From Betaproteobacteria bacterium (lineage in GTDB: Bacteria; Pseudomonadota; Gammaproteobacteria; Burkholderiales; Burkholderiaceae_E): a DNA stretch of 32,169 bases. The position numbers and the translations under genes are program-made. Positions 16,878 to 25,367 of the stretch are shown in pieces. The stretch is taken from contig VGHA01000034.1 of assembly GCA_016868375.1 (NCBI GenBank), positions 1 through 32,169 of the forward strand, written 5' to 3'. The notes beneath the pieces were generated by a model that was not told the DNA's origin, searched no databases, and saw nothing but the letters and a program-made list of their open reading frames with translations. Every line of letters starts with the position of its first letter. The stretch's first letter is position 1.

Positions 16878-16893
16878 CGTTTCACGTGAAACA
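16878..16893. other. parS: parS centromere site 1 (ParB binding site)
   Basis: CGTTTCACGTGAAACA differs by one base from the widely conserved bacterial chromosomal parS, TGTTTCACGTGAAACA. The inner 14 bases form a perfect palindrome. ParB, encoded about 4 kb downstream, should load here and spread along the DNA. Confidence 0.9.
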
Positions 16894-16952
16894 GTGTGTT
16901 GGGGTGGGGCGGTTGGTGGGCGTGCATTTGGGGAAACCCGGGCGCGCGCGCA

Positions 16953-17001
16953 CCCGCCTCGCGCCCGTCTCGCACCCGTCTCGCACCCGTCTCGCACCCG
17001 T
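16953..17001. repeat. 11-bp tandem array between the parS sites
   Basis: The unit CCCGTCTCGCA occurs three times exactly at 16964-16996, with a five-base start of another copy up to 17001. A diverged copy precedes it at 16953-16963. It is C-rich and lies between the two parS sites. No coding meaning is apparent. Confidence 0.85.
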
Positions 17002-17045
17002 ACCGGTCGTGCGCCGTCGGCTACCGGCTCAAAAGTCCACGCAAG

Positions 17046-17061
17046 TGTTTCACGTGAAACA
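17046..17061. other. parS: parS centromere site 2 (ParB binding site, perfect consensus)
   Basis: TGTTTCACGTGAAACA is a perfect match to the conserved chromosomal parS, and the palindrome extends to 18 bp (17045-17062). It lies 168 bp from site 1, about 275 bp before mnmG and 3.9 kb before parB. It marks the origin-proximal domain of the main chromosome. Confidence 0.95.
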
Positions 17062-17119
17062 CCGTTCGCCGGCGCCGCCTACCAAAGCCCACCGTTCGCC
17101 GGCGCCGCCTACCAAAGCC
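17060..17119. repeat. 30-bp exact tandem duplication beside parS site 2
   Basis: Positions 17060-17089 are repeated exactly at 17090-17119. The first copy begins inside the last bases of the second parS palindrome. The unit is GC-rich and includes the short palindrome GGCGCC. It does not lie in a gene. Confidence 0.93.
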
Positions 17120-17336
17120 GGGCAGGGCGGCGCGTCGGCGCTCTAAGGGTTCCGTCGCGCTCGAGCCCGCAACGACCTGCCCAACGACCCGCATCGCTGT
17201 CTCGCCCGCGCGACGCTCTGCCGTTGCCGCGCGCGATCGACCAGCCGGATGACCCGTACAGCCGGTCGAGTGCTCGCCGTTCCGTACAAATTGAGCTAGC
17301 ATTCGCGCCTCTTGATCCGCGGTCCGGCCACACATC

Positions 17337-19235
17337 ATGCAGTTTCCCGATTCGTTCGACGTCATCGTCGTTGGTGGCGGCCACGCTGGCGCCGAGGCCG
17401 CGCTTGCCTCCGCGCGGCTTGGTGCGCGCACACTGCTCCTCACGCACAGCATCGAAACGCTGGGTCAGATGTCGTGCAATCCCTCCATTGGTGGCATCGG
17501 CAAGGGGCATCTGGTCAAGGAAATTGATGCGCTCGGCGGTGCAATGGCCAGTGCGACCGACGAGGCCGGCATCCAGTTCCGCATCCTCAACGCCAGTAAA
17601 GGGCCCGCGGTTCGTGCAACCCGTGCGCAGGCCGATCGTGTGCTGTATCGGAAGGCCATCCGCTCCAGGATTGAGAATCAGCCCAATCTGTGGCTCTTTC
17701 AGTCCGCGGTTGATGACCTGATCGTTGAGGCTGACCGCGTCACGGGCGCCATCACCCAGCTGGGCGTCCGCTTTCACGCGCGCGCGGTGGTGCTCACCAC
17801 CGGCACCTTTCTCAATGGGCTGATCCATGTGGGCATGGCGCGCCAATCGGCGGGACGTGCGGGTGACCCCCCTGCGATCACGCTGGGTCAGCGCCTCAAA
17901 GAACTCAAGCTCCCACAGGGTCGGCTCAAAACCGGTACGCCTCCCCGTATCGACGGCCGAACAATCGATTTCTCGCAGTGCGAGGAGCAACCTGGCGATC
18001 TGGACCCAGTCCCGGTGTTTTCGTTTCTTGGCCATGCCTCCCAGCATCCCAGGCAATTGCCATGCTGGATTACGCATACCAATGCGCGCACGCACGAGAT
18101 CATCCGCGGCGGGCTGGATCGCAGTCCCCTCTACACGGGCGTCATCGAAGGCGTGGGTCCGCGGTACTGTCCCTCGATCGAGGACAAGGTGCATCGGTTC
18201 GCCCGAAAAGACTCGCATCAAATTTTTCTCGAGCCCGAGGGGCTGGATACGCACGAGTTCTATCCGAACGGCATTTCCACCAGCTTGCCGTTTGATGTTC
18301 AGCTGGCGCTGGTCCACTCAATCCCTGGTCTGGAGCGCGCGCATATCCTGCGCCCCGGCTACGCGATCGAATATGACTACTTCGACCCGCGGGGCTTACA
18401 CCGGTCGCTTGAAACCCGGGCGCTGCGATCGCTTTACTTCGCTGGCCAGATCAATGGCACCACGGGCTATGAGGAAGCGGCCGCACAAGGACTGCTCGCG
18501 GGCATCAATGCCGCGCGCAGTGCGCTGGGTCGCGAGCCCTGGACGCCGCGACGCGACCAGGGCTATCTGGGTGTGCTGGTCGATGACCTGATCTCCCAGG
18601 GCGTCAGTGAGCCCTACCGGATGTTCACCAGCCGCGCCGAATACCGGCTGAGCCTTCGTGAAGACAACGCCGATCTGCGACTGACCGAAACGGGGCGCGA
18701 GCTGGGCTGCGTGGACGATCGTCGCTGGGACGCTTTTTGCCGCAAGCGTGATGCGGTCGATGCGGAACTGCAGCGGCTTCGCGACACCTGGGTCAACCCA
18801 CGAATGCTGTCACCCGAGCGTGCCACCGAACTGTTTGGTCAGCCGATCGAGCGTGAATATTCGCTGGCCGACCTGCTGCGTCGGCCGGAGGTCGGCTACG
18901 ACGCCGTCGCTTCCATCGCGCCCGAGTTGGCCGCGATGGATCCGGTCGTCGTCGAGCAGGTCGAGATTCAGTTGAAATACGCGGGCTATATCGATCGCCA
19001 GCAGGCCGAGATCGAGCGCCAGTCGCGCAATGAATCCCTGCCTCTGCCGCCCGATCTTGATTACGCAACGGTTCGGGGCCTGTCGATCGAGGTGCAACAG
19101 AAGCTCAACCGTGCCCGACCCGAAACCCTGGGACAGGCCGGGCGCCTCTCGGGCATCACGCCCGCTGCACTCTCCCTATTGCTGGTGCATTTGAAGAAGC
19201 GGCGGCTTCCCGGCAGCGATGAACAGGCCGCCTGA
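17337..19235 (+). CDS. mnmG: tRNA uridine-5-carboxymethylaminomethyl modification enzyme MnmG (GidA)
   Basis: MnmG works with MnmE to add the carboxymethylaminomethyl group to the wobble uridine of certain tRNAs, using FAD, NADH and methylene-tetrahydrofolate. The 632-residue protein has full length, beginning with the FAD motif [12 protein letters not shown] (Gly13-Gly18). It then shows [22 protein letters not shown], the tRNA- and FAD-binding [25 protein letters not shown], and the [18 protein letters not shown] block. The C-terminal helical domain, which contacts MnmE, ends with [15 protein letters not shown]. The ATG at 17337 gives the expected N terminus although no clear Shine-Dalgarno is seen. 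It overlaps rsmG by 17 nt, the classic gidAB pair, next to parAB and close to the chromosomal origin. Confidence 0.98.
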   Translation: MQFPDSFDVIVVGGGHAGAEAALASARLGARTLLLTHSIETLGQMSCNPSIGGIGKGHLVKEIDALGGAMASATDEAGIQFRILNASKGPAVRATRAQADRVLYRKAIRSRIENQPNLWLFQSAVDDLIVEADRVTGAITQLGVRFHARAVVLTTGTFLNGLIHVGMARQSAGRAGDPPAITLGQRLKELKLPQGRLKTGTPPRIDGRTIDFSQCEEQPGDLDPVPVFSFLGHASQHPRQLPCWITHTNARTHEIIRGGLDRSPLYTGVIEGVGPRYCPSIEDKVHRFARKDSHQIFLEPEGLDTHEFYPNGISTSLPFDVQLALVHSIPGLERAHILRPGYAIEYDYFDPRGLHRSLETRALRSLYFAGQINGTTGYEEAAAQGLLAGINAARSALGREPWTPRRDQGYLGVLVDDLISQGVSEPYRMFTSRAEYRLSLREDNADLRLTETGRELGCVDDRRWDAFCRKRDAVDAELQRLRDTWVNPRMLSPERATELFGQPIEREYSLADLLRRPEVGYDAVASIAPELAAMDPVVVEQVEIQLKYAGYIDRQQAEIERQSRNESLPLPPDLDYATVRGLSIEVQQKLNRARPETLGQAGRLSGITPAALSLLLVHLKKRRLPGSDEQAA

Positions 19236-19992
19236 GCGAGTCGACGTGCGAGCGCGCCGCGACCACCGCAGCAGGCCTGTCGCGGACCGCTCGAATCTCG
19301 CCGATCTGCTCGAAAATGGTTGCAAGGAACTGGCACTGGCATTGAGCCCTCGAGAGCGTGAGTGCTTGCTAACATACCTCGATCTCTTGCAGAAATGGAA
19401 CCGGGTCTACAACCTCACTGCAATCCGCGACCCCGAGCAAATGTTGGTTCAGCACCTGCTGGACAGCCTGGCTGTGATGCCCGCGCTACAGTCCGCGGAG
19501 TTGAATGCACGCGCTTCGATCGATCCGCATGCGAGCCAATCGGCGACACCCACCTTGCTCGATGTAGGAAGCGGCGCGGGCCTGCCCGGCCTCGTGCTCG
19601 CAATCGCCTGGCCCGAGCTGGAAGCCGATCTGGTGGAGCCGGTGGGCAAAAAGGCCGCCTTTCTTCGCCAGAGCGCGGCCGAATTGGGCCTTTCCGGGCG
19701 GGTGAGAGTGCATGGCTGCCGAGTTGAGCAGGTGGCGCTCGCCCGGTCGCCCGATCTTGCAATTTGCCGCGCCTTCTCAAGTCTGGCCGACTTCACCTCA
19801 CTGCTCGAGCCGCTCGCCACAACCGCAACGCAGGTGTTTGCGATGAAGGCTCAGCTCGATGAAATTCGCGCAGAACAGGCGGCGCTTTCGCCGCGTTGGC
19901 AAATCACTGACATCCTCCCGCTGACCGTCCCCGGGCTTGCCGCGGCACGGCATCTGGTGCGGCTCACGCAATCCAACCAAACCTTGCCATGA
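19219..19992 (+). CDS. rsmG: 16S rRNA (guanine-N7) methyltransferase RsmG (GidB)
   Basis: RsmG methylates N7 of G527 in 16S rRNA with S-adenosylmethionine; loss can give low-level streptomycin resistance in other bacteria. The 257-residue protein carries the typical [29 protein letters not shown] stretch in pieces (about residues 56-85), the SAM-binding [12 protein letters not shown] (113-124), a [12 protein letters not shown] segment, and CRAFSSL. The first 28 or so residues are an arginine-rich extension beyond the usual start, so a later initiation codon is possible. The ATG at 19219 lies inside the end of mnmG. It is followed by parA 70 bp downstream. A short insertion between the LLDSL region and the SAM motif (about residues 92-110) is not usual but is compatible with the fold. 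Confidence 0.95.
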   Translation: MNRPPERVDVRARRDHRSRPVADRSNLADLLENGCKELALALSPRERECLLTYLDLLQKWNRVYNLTAIRDPEQMLVQHLLDSLAVMPALQSAELNARASIDPHASQSATPTLLDVGSGAGLPGLVLAIAWPELEADLVEPVGKKAAFLRQSAAELGLSGRVRVHGCRVEQVALARSPDLAICRAFSSLADFTSLLEPLATTATQVFAMKAQLDEIRAEQAALSPRWQITDILPLTVPGLAAARHLVRLTQSNQTLP

Positions 19993-20062
19993 ATCTTCGT
20001 CTCACCGTCGCCACGGGCGGCCGTCAAGCGGCAGGCCCGACCGCGGCCAACCAGGAGCCGGC

Positions 20063-20923
20063 ATGGCTCAGGTAATTGCTGTCGCCAACCAGAAAGGTGG
20101 GGTTGGCAAAACCACCACCTCGGTCAACCTGGCCTGTGCGCTCGCCAAGCTTGGGCGGCGCGTGCTGTTGGTTGATCTCGACCCCCAGGGCAACGCCACC
20201 ATGGGAAGCGGCGTTGACAAGCGTACGCTCAAGGCGAGCCTGTACCAGGTGCTGATCGGCGCGGCGTCGATTCGCGACGCGATCGTTCGCGACACCGACG
20301 CGGGCTACGCGCTGCTGCCCTCGAACCGCGAGCTGGCAGGCGCCGAACTGGACCTGGTCGACCTCGATGCCCGCGAGTCGCGGCTGCGGGACGCGCTGGC
20401 CGAAGTCGATGCTGACTTCGATCTGATGATCATTGACTGTCCGCCGTCGCTGTCGCTCCTGACGCTCAACGGGTTCTGCGCCGCCAGCGGCGTCGTCATC
20501 CCGATGCAATGTGAGTACTACGCGCTCGAAGGGCTCTCCGATCTGGTCAACACAGTGAGGAAAGTACATGCCAACTTCAATCGGCAGCTCGGCATTCTGG
20601 GGCTGTTGCGGGTGATGTTCGATGCGCGCGTGGCGCTTGCCCAGCAGGTATCGCGTCAGCTTGAGTCGCACTTCGGCGACAAGGTGTTCACCACCGTCGT
20701 GCCGCGCAATGTTCGACTTGCCGAGGCGCCCAGCCACGGACTTCCCGGTGTCATCTACGATCCCTCCTCCAAAGGTGCGCAGGCCTACCTGGAGTTTGCC
20801 CGTGAACTGATCGCTCGCCTGACAGGCGTGCAATCGCCCGCTGCCTCGGAACCGGGCGCCGCGCGTCCCGTTGCGCAGGAACCCGCACCTTCTCAATCGA
20901 CCAAGCCGGAGCGACGATCATGA
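20063..20923 (+). CDS. parA: Chromosome partitioning ATPase ParA
   Basis: ParA is a cytoplasmic Walker-type ATPase that moves ParB-bound parS sites apart. The 286-residue protein has the deviant Walker A box KGGVGKTT (residues 11-18), the LLVDLDPQGNAT segment (Walker A-prime), IIDCPPSLSLLTLNG and GVIYDPSSKGAQAYLEFA near the end. The last 30 residues are an Ala/Pro/Ser-rich tail. The ATG at 20063 is chosen because AGGAG at 20053-20057 is well placed; the frame is open upstream through the rsmG end, but that sequence is not conserved-looking. Its stop overlaps the parB start by four bases. With two parS sites upstream of mnmG this is the complete chromosomal ParABS set. Confidence 0.97.
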   Translation: MAQVIAVANQKGGVGKTTTSVNLACALAKLGRRVLLVDLDPQGNATMGSGVDKRTLKASLYQVLIGAASIRDAIVRDTDAGYALLPSNRELAGAELDLVDLDARESRLRDALAEVDADFDLMIIDCPPSLSLLTLNGFCAASGVVIPMQCEYYALEGLSDLVNTVRKVHANFNRQLGILGLLRVMFDARVALAQQVSRQLESHFGDKVFTTVVPRNVRLAEAPSHGLPGVIYDPSSKGAQAYLEFARELIARLTGVQSPAASEPGAARPVAQEPAPSQSTKPERRS

Positions 20924-21828
20924 GCAAACCCAAGAACAAAGGTCTCGGGCGCGGCCTCGATGCGCTGCTGGGCGCCGACGCGGCGGCATTGCCTGCCGCA
21001 ACCCAGGCCTTCCCCACAGCGCTGCCGCTAGGGCAACTGCAGCCCGGCCGCTATCAGCCCCGTACGCGCATGGACGAGTCGGCTCTGCAGGAGCTCTCTG
21101 ACTCGATCCGCCAGCACGGCCTGATGCAGCCAATCGTCGTGCGTCCGATCGCGGCGAGCCGCTGGGAGATCATCGCTGGCGAACGGCGGTTCCGCGCGGC
21201 GCGACTCGCCGGGCTCGCTGAAGTGCCCGTCATCGTGCGCGACGTTCCCGATGAGCAAGCACTCGCTCTCGCGCTCATCGAGAATATTCAACGTGAAGAT
21301 CTGAACCCACTTGAAGAGGCGCAGGCGATTCGAAGGCTGATCGCCGAATTCGGCTACACCCATGAGCAGGCCGCCGAGGCGATCGGCCGCTCGCGCAGCG
21401 CCACCTCGAATCTGCTGCGCCTGCTTGCGCTGGCCGAATCCGTGCAAACCATGCTGCTCGCGGGCGACATCGAGATGGGCCATGCGCGCGCGCTGCTCGC
21501 ACTGCCAGCAGCCCGTCAGACGATGGCCGCCAGCGAGATTCATGCGCGACGCCTGTCGGTTCGCGAGGCTGAACGGCTGGCCGCCAGGCATGCGGCCGAG
21601 GTGGCGGCGTCGGCAAGCAATTCGCCTGCGCGGCGCGGCGCGCGCTCAGGCGCGGGCGACCGCGATATTGAGCGGCTTCAGGAGCGACTTGCCGATCTGC
21701 TTGGCACGCGTGTCGAACTGCGCCAGCGCGCGCGGGGCGCTGGCAGCCTGCTGGTGCACTTCAGTGACGCGGACCACTTTGACACGCTGATTACGCGCCT
21801 CAACCTCGGCGCGGCATTGAACGAATAA
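20920..21828 (+). CDS. parB: Chromosome partitioning protein ParB (CTPase, parS-binding)
   Basis: ParB binds parS, clamps onto and spreads along DNA using CTP, and is moved by ParA. The 302-residue protein starts with the conserved KGLGRGLDALLG peptide that stimulates ParA. It continues with the CTP-binding GERRFRAARLAGL (about 87-99), the ENIQREDLNPLEEA box (121-134) and the helix-turn-helix YTHEQAAEAIGRSRSATSNLLRLL (146-169). A C-terminal dimerisation domain follows. All boxes look intact. It is the last gene of the mnmG-rsmG-parA-parB run and converges on the HtrA-like gene, 19 bp apart, with a small hairpin in the gap. Confidence 0.97.
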   Translation: MSKPKNKGLGRGLDALLGADAAALPAATQAFPTALPLGQLQPGRYQPRTRMDESALQELSDSIRQHGLMQPIVVRPIAASRWEIIAGERRFRAARLAGLAEVPVIVRDVPDEQALALALIENIQREDLNPLEEAQAIRRLIAEFGYTHEQAAEAIGRSRSATSNLLRLLALAESVQTMLLAGDIEMGHARALLALPAARQTMAASEIHARRLSVREAERLAARHAAEVAASASNSPARRGARSGAGDRDIERLQERLADLLGTRVELRQRARGAGSLLVHFSDADHFDTLITRLNLGAALNE

Positions 21829-21841
21829 CGCGGCCCGCGTT
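21827..21841. terminator. Small hairpin between convergent parB and HtrA-like genes
   Basis: AACGCG and CGCGTT form a perfect 6-bp stem around a three-base loop. It overlaps the parB stop codon and lies in the 19-bp gap to the convergent gene. Only a short T run follows on the plus strand, so bidirectional termination here is a guess. Confidence 0.35.
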
Positions 21842-21847
21842 TATCGC

Positions 21848-22957
21848 TCAGATTCCTCGCGGCTGGGTGATGAAGTCGGCGCGATCAATCGATCGCAGCG
21901 ACTGCTCCCGCACATCGCCGGACTTCAGTAGGCGCAGCTTCACTTCAGTGCCCGCCGGGCCCGTGGCAAAGAGCTTTCGGTAGAACTCCGTCTGATCGGT
22001 TACGCGCTCGCCCGCCACCGCCAACACGATGTCGCCCGGCGCGACGCCGGCCCGGTAGGCTGGCCCATCGCGCTGCACCCGTGTCACCATCAGATGCCCG
22101 CGAACCATTTCGGTGTTCATCCCGAACCAGGGCTGGGCTCCCCCGCTGCGCCGACCCCGCGCGCGAAGGTCTTCCAGAATCGGTTTGAGCAGGTTGGTGG
22201 GCACATAGAGGTTGCCCGGAACGCCATCCCGATCGCCGGCAGCGTCATTGACCACCAGCGACCCGATGCCGATCAGTTTGCCGTCTTCGGTGAACAACGC
22301 GGCGCCGCTCCAGTTGTTGACCGGCGGGAAGGTGAAGATCGGCCGATCAAGCAGATATTCCCAGCTGCCTGCAAAAGACTTGCGCGAGAGCACCATCAGT
22401 TCGGTGAGTTCGCTTTCCCCCTGGCCGAGGGTAAGCACCCGGGACCGCTCGGTGGCAAGATCCGAGTCGCCCAGCTCAAGCGGTGCGGCATCCATTGGAA
22501 TTGCCGTGCGCACCAGACCGAACCCCGTCTGATGGTCATAGCCCGCAAGGCTTGCAGGGATTCTCCTGCCCGACTTCGTCACCACGTCAACGGACTCCGT
22601 CTCGAGCACCACGTAGCCGATCGTGATGACCGTGCGAGCGTCAATCACCACGCCGGTTCCCACGCGGGCGCGCCCGAGCGTGGACGAGCTTGGTGCATCC
22701 CGGGGCGCCTGGGCTTCGATCCGAACGATCGCCGACACCATCTTCGCATCCGCCGGGCCTGCCGAGCGGGGCGCAGGTGGCTGCATTGCCCGATTCTGCG
22801 CGGGTATCAGCGAATCGCGAGTGGTGTCTGGCGCACGCCCGGACGCAGGCGCCGACGAGGCGCCCGCTGCCGGCACGAGCATTGCGCCCGTCATCAGCGC
22901 AACGATCGACGCGGCCACGCGGGTGCCGCGGCGGCCCAGTGAAAAGGAGGCTTTCAT
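21848..22957 (-). CDS. Secreted HtrA-like S1C protein with PDZ domain, catalytic triad degenerate
   Basis: The 369-residue protein has a signal peptide (basic start, hydrophobic residues about 14-32, AGASSA region), then a trypsin-like domain (about 70-265) and a PDZ domain (about 275-355 with GPAYRAGVAPGDIVLAVAGERV). It resembles DegP/DegS-type periplasmic proteases, but two catalytic residues appear lost. Where family members have the His of a THVV-like motif this one reads TIGYVVL (Tyr115). The Asp position, normally TDLA, reads TGFGL. The serine region reads NNWSGAALF (Ser217) instead of GNSGGPL. It is therefore probably not an active protease, more likely a binding or regulatory protein of the periplasm. 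It stands alone on the minus strand between parB and the atp operon. Confidence 0.85.
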   Translation of the reverse strand: MKASFSLGRRGTRVAASIVALMTGAMLVPAAGASSAPASGRAPDTTRDSLIPAQNRAMQPPAPRSAGPADAKMVSAIVRIEAQAPRDAPSSSTLGRARVGTGVVIDARTVITIGYVVLETESVDVVTKSGRRIPASLAGYDHQTGFGLVRTAIPMDAAPLELGDSDLATERSRVLTLGQGESELTELMVLSRKSFAGSWEYLLDRPIFTFPPVNNWSGAALFTEDGKLIGIGSLVVNDAAGDRDGVPGNLYVPTNLLKPILEDLRARGRRSGGAQPWFGMNTEMVRGHLMVTRVQRDGPAYRAGVAPGDIVLAVAGERVTDQTEFYRKLFATGPAGTEVKLRLLKSGDVREQSLRSIDRADFITQPRGI

Positions 22958-23057
22958 GGAGGCGTTCTCTGAAAAAATTTTATAACCAGTATTGTGCGTT
23001 ACGGAGCGCGCGCGCGCAGAAAAATCCGCCAACCGTGGATGCTGCGTCGCAACAGAT

Positions 23058-23086
23058 TTGACCGCAGTCATTTGAACCCATAGAAT
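23058..23086 (+). promoter_or_regulatory. Sigma70-type promoter of the ATP synthase operon
   Basis: TTGACC at 23058-23063 and TAGAAT at 23081-23086 are separated by exactly 17 bases, a strong match to the sigma70 consensus. Transcription would start near 23093, giving a leader of about 135 nt before the atpI start at 23229. The direction and place suit the atp operon. Confidence 0.75.
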
Positions 23087-23228
23087 CAGCCGGGGTTTGT
23101 CCTTAGCGAATGGTTTCAAGTGCCCTGAAAGAAGCGTTTGGTTCGTTGCGGGTTGGAGCGCCTTAGCTGTGCGCAGTTCAGTGCGCGGCCAAGGCGGGTG
23201 TACTGGAGAAACTGGCCAAACGGGTGCG

Positions 23229-23585
23229 ATGATGAGCGTCATGTTTGCCGCCGTCGGCCTGCAGGCCGCTGTGGTGGTCGGCCTGTCGATCGCTGCGTTG
23301 GGGGTTTCCGGTGGGGCCGCGGCCTGGCACCTGATGCTGGGCGGTCTGGCAGCCACCCTCCCTAACGCGCTGTTCGCGCTCAGGCTGGCGCTTCATCGCG
23401 GTCGGCGCCCAGAGTCGTATCCGACGGTGTTTTTCCTTGGGGAGTTCGCCAAAATTGGATTAACCGTCGGGTTGTTGGCGCTAACGATCCGGTACGAACC
23501 CGACCTGCGATGGCTTCCGATGCTCATAGGGTTAATCGCTGCGCTCAAGGCGCCGTTGTTGATGATGGCTTGGAAGCAGGCGTAA
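23229..23585 (+). CDS. atpI: ATP synthase subunit I (AtpI)
   Basis: AtpI is a small inner-membrane protein that assists assembly of the c ring. The product has about 118 residues with four hydrophobic segments. The block HLMLGGLAATLPNALFALRL followed later by FFLGEFAKIGLTVGLLAL is typical of the AtpI family, and the position before atpB is as expected. I choose the first ATG of the pair at 23229. The open frame extends upstream to 23097, but that part is Gly/Ser/Arg-rich without similarity to the family. No strong Shine-Dalgarno decides between neighbouring starts. The gene ends 78 bp before atpB. Confidence 0.88.
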   Translation: MMSVMFAAVGLQAAVVVGLSIAALGVSGGAAAWHLMLGGLAATLPNALFALRLALHRGRRPESYPTVFFLGEFAKIGLTVGLLALTIRYEPDLRWLPMLIGLIAALKAPLLMMAWKQA

Positions 23586-23663
23586 GGCCCGCCCGTATCA
23601 CCACGGCAAACAGAACATCAGGACGAATCGGCAACACGGCGAACCACAACGGGCAGACACGAC

Positions 23664-24500
23664 ATGGCAGGCGCGACCGCTCCCACTCCATCCGAGTACA
23701 TCGTCCACCATCTGGCGCACCTGAACACGTCGGGTGAGGCGCAGAAGGACATTATTGATTTTTCGATCATCAATATCGACACGGTGTTTTACTCAGTGTT
23801 GATGGCGGTCATCACCGGCTCTCTCATGTATCGCGCGGCCCAGCGCGTGCATGCGGGTGTCCCGGGGCGCTTTGTGGGCGCCATCGAGTCGCTGGTTGAG
23901 TTCGTTTATGAGCAGGCCCGCTCGATCGTCAAGGGCGATATCTCTTACATCGCGCCGCTGGCACTGTGCTCGTTCGTCTGGATCGTGATGATGAACACGC
24001 TTGACCTGCTGCCGGTCGATCTGCTGCCGCGCATCGGTGAGCTAATGGGGCTGCATTACATGCGGGTTGTTCCCACCGCCGACCTCAACGGCACGCTGTC
24101 GCTGGCCATCGTGGTGCTGGTGCTGTCCATTTATTACGGTATCAAGGCCAAGGGTTTGGGCCACTTTCTGCACGAGCTGGTGGCGGCGCCCTTCGGCAGT
24201 TCGCGCAACCCCATCTTTGCGATCATCCTTGGCGTCGCCAACCTGGCCATGCAGATCATCGAATACGTTGCCAAAACCGTTTCGCTCGGCATGCGGCTGT
24301 TTGGAAACATGTTCGCAGGCGAACTGGTGTTCATGCTGATCGCGCTGCTCGGCGCCACGGCCACCTGGTGGGGTTCGGGTCTCGGCTTTCTCACCGGGCT
24401 CGGCTGGGCGATCTTCCACATTCTGATCATCACGCTGCAGGGATTCATCTTCATGATGTTGACGCTGGTCTACATCGGCCAGGCGCACGAAGCGCATTAA
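23664..24500 (+). CDS. atpB: ATP synthase F0 subunit a
   Basis: Subunit a forms the two proton half-channels against the c ring in the inner membrane. The 278-residue protein has five or six hydrophobic helices. The essential arginine is in SLGMRLFGNMFAGE (Arg211), followed by the conserved TLQGFIFMMLTLVYIGQAHEAH end. The N-terminal SEYIVHHLAHL segment is typical of beta- and gammaproteobacterial AtpB. Length is normal. The ATG at 23664 gives the expected start. It is separated from atpE by 81 bp, which contains the AGGAG preceding atpE. Confidence 0.97.
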   Translation: MAGATAPTPSEYIVHHLAHLNTSGEAQKDIIDFSIINIDTVFYSVLMAVITGSLMYRAAQRVHAGVPGRFVGAIESLVEFVYEQARSIVKGDISYIAPLALCSFVWIVMMNTLDLLPVDLLPRIGELMGLHYMRVVPTADLNGTLSLAIVVLVLSIYYGIKAKGLGHFLHELVAAPFGSSRNPIFAIILGVANLAMQIIEYVAKTVSLGMRLFGNMFAGELVFMLIALLGATATWWGSGLGFLTGLGWAIFHILIITLQGFIFMMLTLVYIGQAHEAH

Positions 24501-24533
24501 GACATCACGCCGAGTAGCCCACTTTTCACCTAA

Positions 24534-24821
<288 letters not shown>

Positions 24822-24873
24822 TGCTCCCCGGTATCCCGAACACGATCAACCTCATAGCTGAAGGGAGCCCGTC

Positions 24874-25347
24874 GTGAACATCAACGCGACGCTCATTGTT
24901 CAGATCGTGGTCTTTCTGGGCCTGTGGTGGTTCACCGCGCGCTATGTCTGGCCACCGATCACGAAAGCGCTCGACGAGCGCAGCCAGAAAATCGCCGACG
25001 GACTGGCCGCCGCTGACAAGGCGCGCGCCGATCTGGCTGCCGGTGAGCGGCGGGTCGAGCAGGAACTGCAGCAGGCCCGGTCGGGCGCGGCTGAAGTTCG
25101 CTCGGGCGCCGAGAAGCAGGCTGCTGCGCTGATCGAAAAGGCGCGCGAGGAAGCCTCCGCCATCGTCTCTGCTGCCCGCAAGGCGGCTGAAGACGAGGCG
25201 TTGCTTGCCGCACAAAAGGCGCGCGATCAGCTGCGCGAGCAGGTGGCTCAATTAGCGGTTGCAGGTGCCGAACGCATCCTGCGCCGAGAAATTGACGCGG
25301 CCCGTCACGCTGAACTGCTCGCCAACCTGAAGAATGAGCTGCGCTGA
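24874..25347 (+). CDS. atpF: ATP synthase F0 subunit b
   Basis: Subunit b is the peripheral stalk that holds F1 against subunit a. The product has 157 residues. It has a single N-terminal membrane helix (about residues 5-25), then a long Ala/Glu/Lys/Arg-rich coiled coil through most of the protein, ending in a delta-binding region (AELLANLKNELR). The start is a GTG at 24874, giving the normal MNINATLIVQIVVFL N terminus, with AAGGGAG upstream. The length equals the usual bacterial b subunit. It lies 52 bp after atpE and 20 bp before atpH. Confidence 0.97.
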   Translation: MNINATLIVQIVVFLGLWWFTARYVWPPITKALDERSQKIADGLAAADKARADLAAGERRVEQELQQARSGAAEVRSGAEKQAAALIEKAREEASAIVSAARKAAEDEALLAAQKARDQLREQVAQLAVAGAERILRREIDAARHAELLANLKNELR

Positions 25348-25367
25348 GCGCAGCAGGGAAGCCCGCC

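Larger units (their letters stand above)
16858..17336. other. 479-bp intergenic region with two parS sites and tandem repeats
   Basis: No gene is credible here on either strand; the open frames have biased, repetitive products. The region holds two parS palindromes (16878-16893 and 17046-17061), an 11-bp array between them and a 30-bp tandem duplication directly after the second. I see no DnaA boxes of the TTATCCACA type and no AT-rich unwinding stretch, so this is not an evident replication origin. The mnmG promoter must lie in its right part but no strong sigma70 match is seen. Confidence 0.7.

Noticed and set aside
16953-17119. CRISPR array
   Set aside because: The repeats are directly adjacent without spacers and no cas gene is near.
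16858-17336. Replication origin in the parS region
   Set aside because: No DnaA boxes or AT-rich unwinding segment are visible, so only centromere function is supported.
23110-23166. 18-codon open frame (MVSSALKEAFG...) in the atp leader as a possible leader peptide
   Set aside because: It has no ribosome site and no regulatory codon run or attenuator hairpin, so it is not supported.
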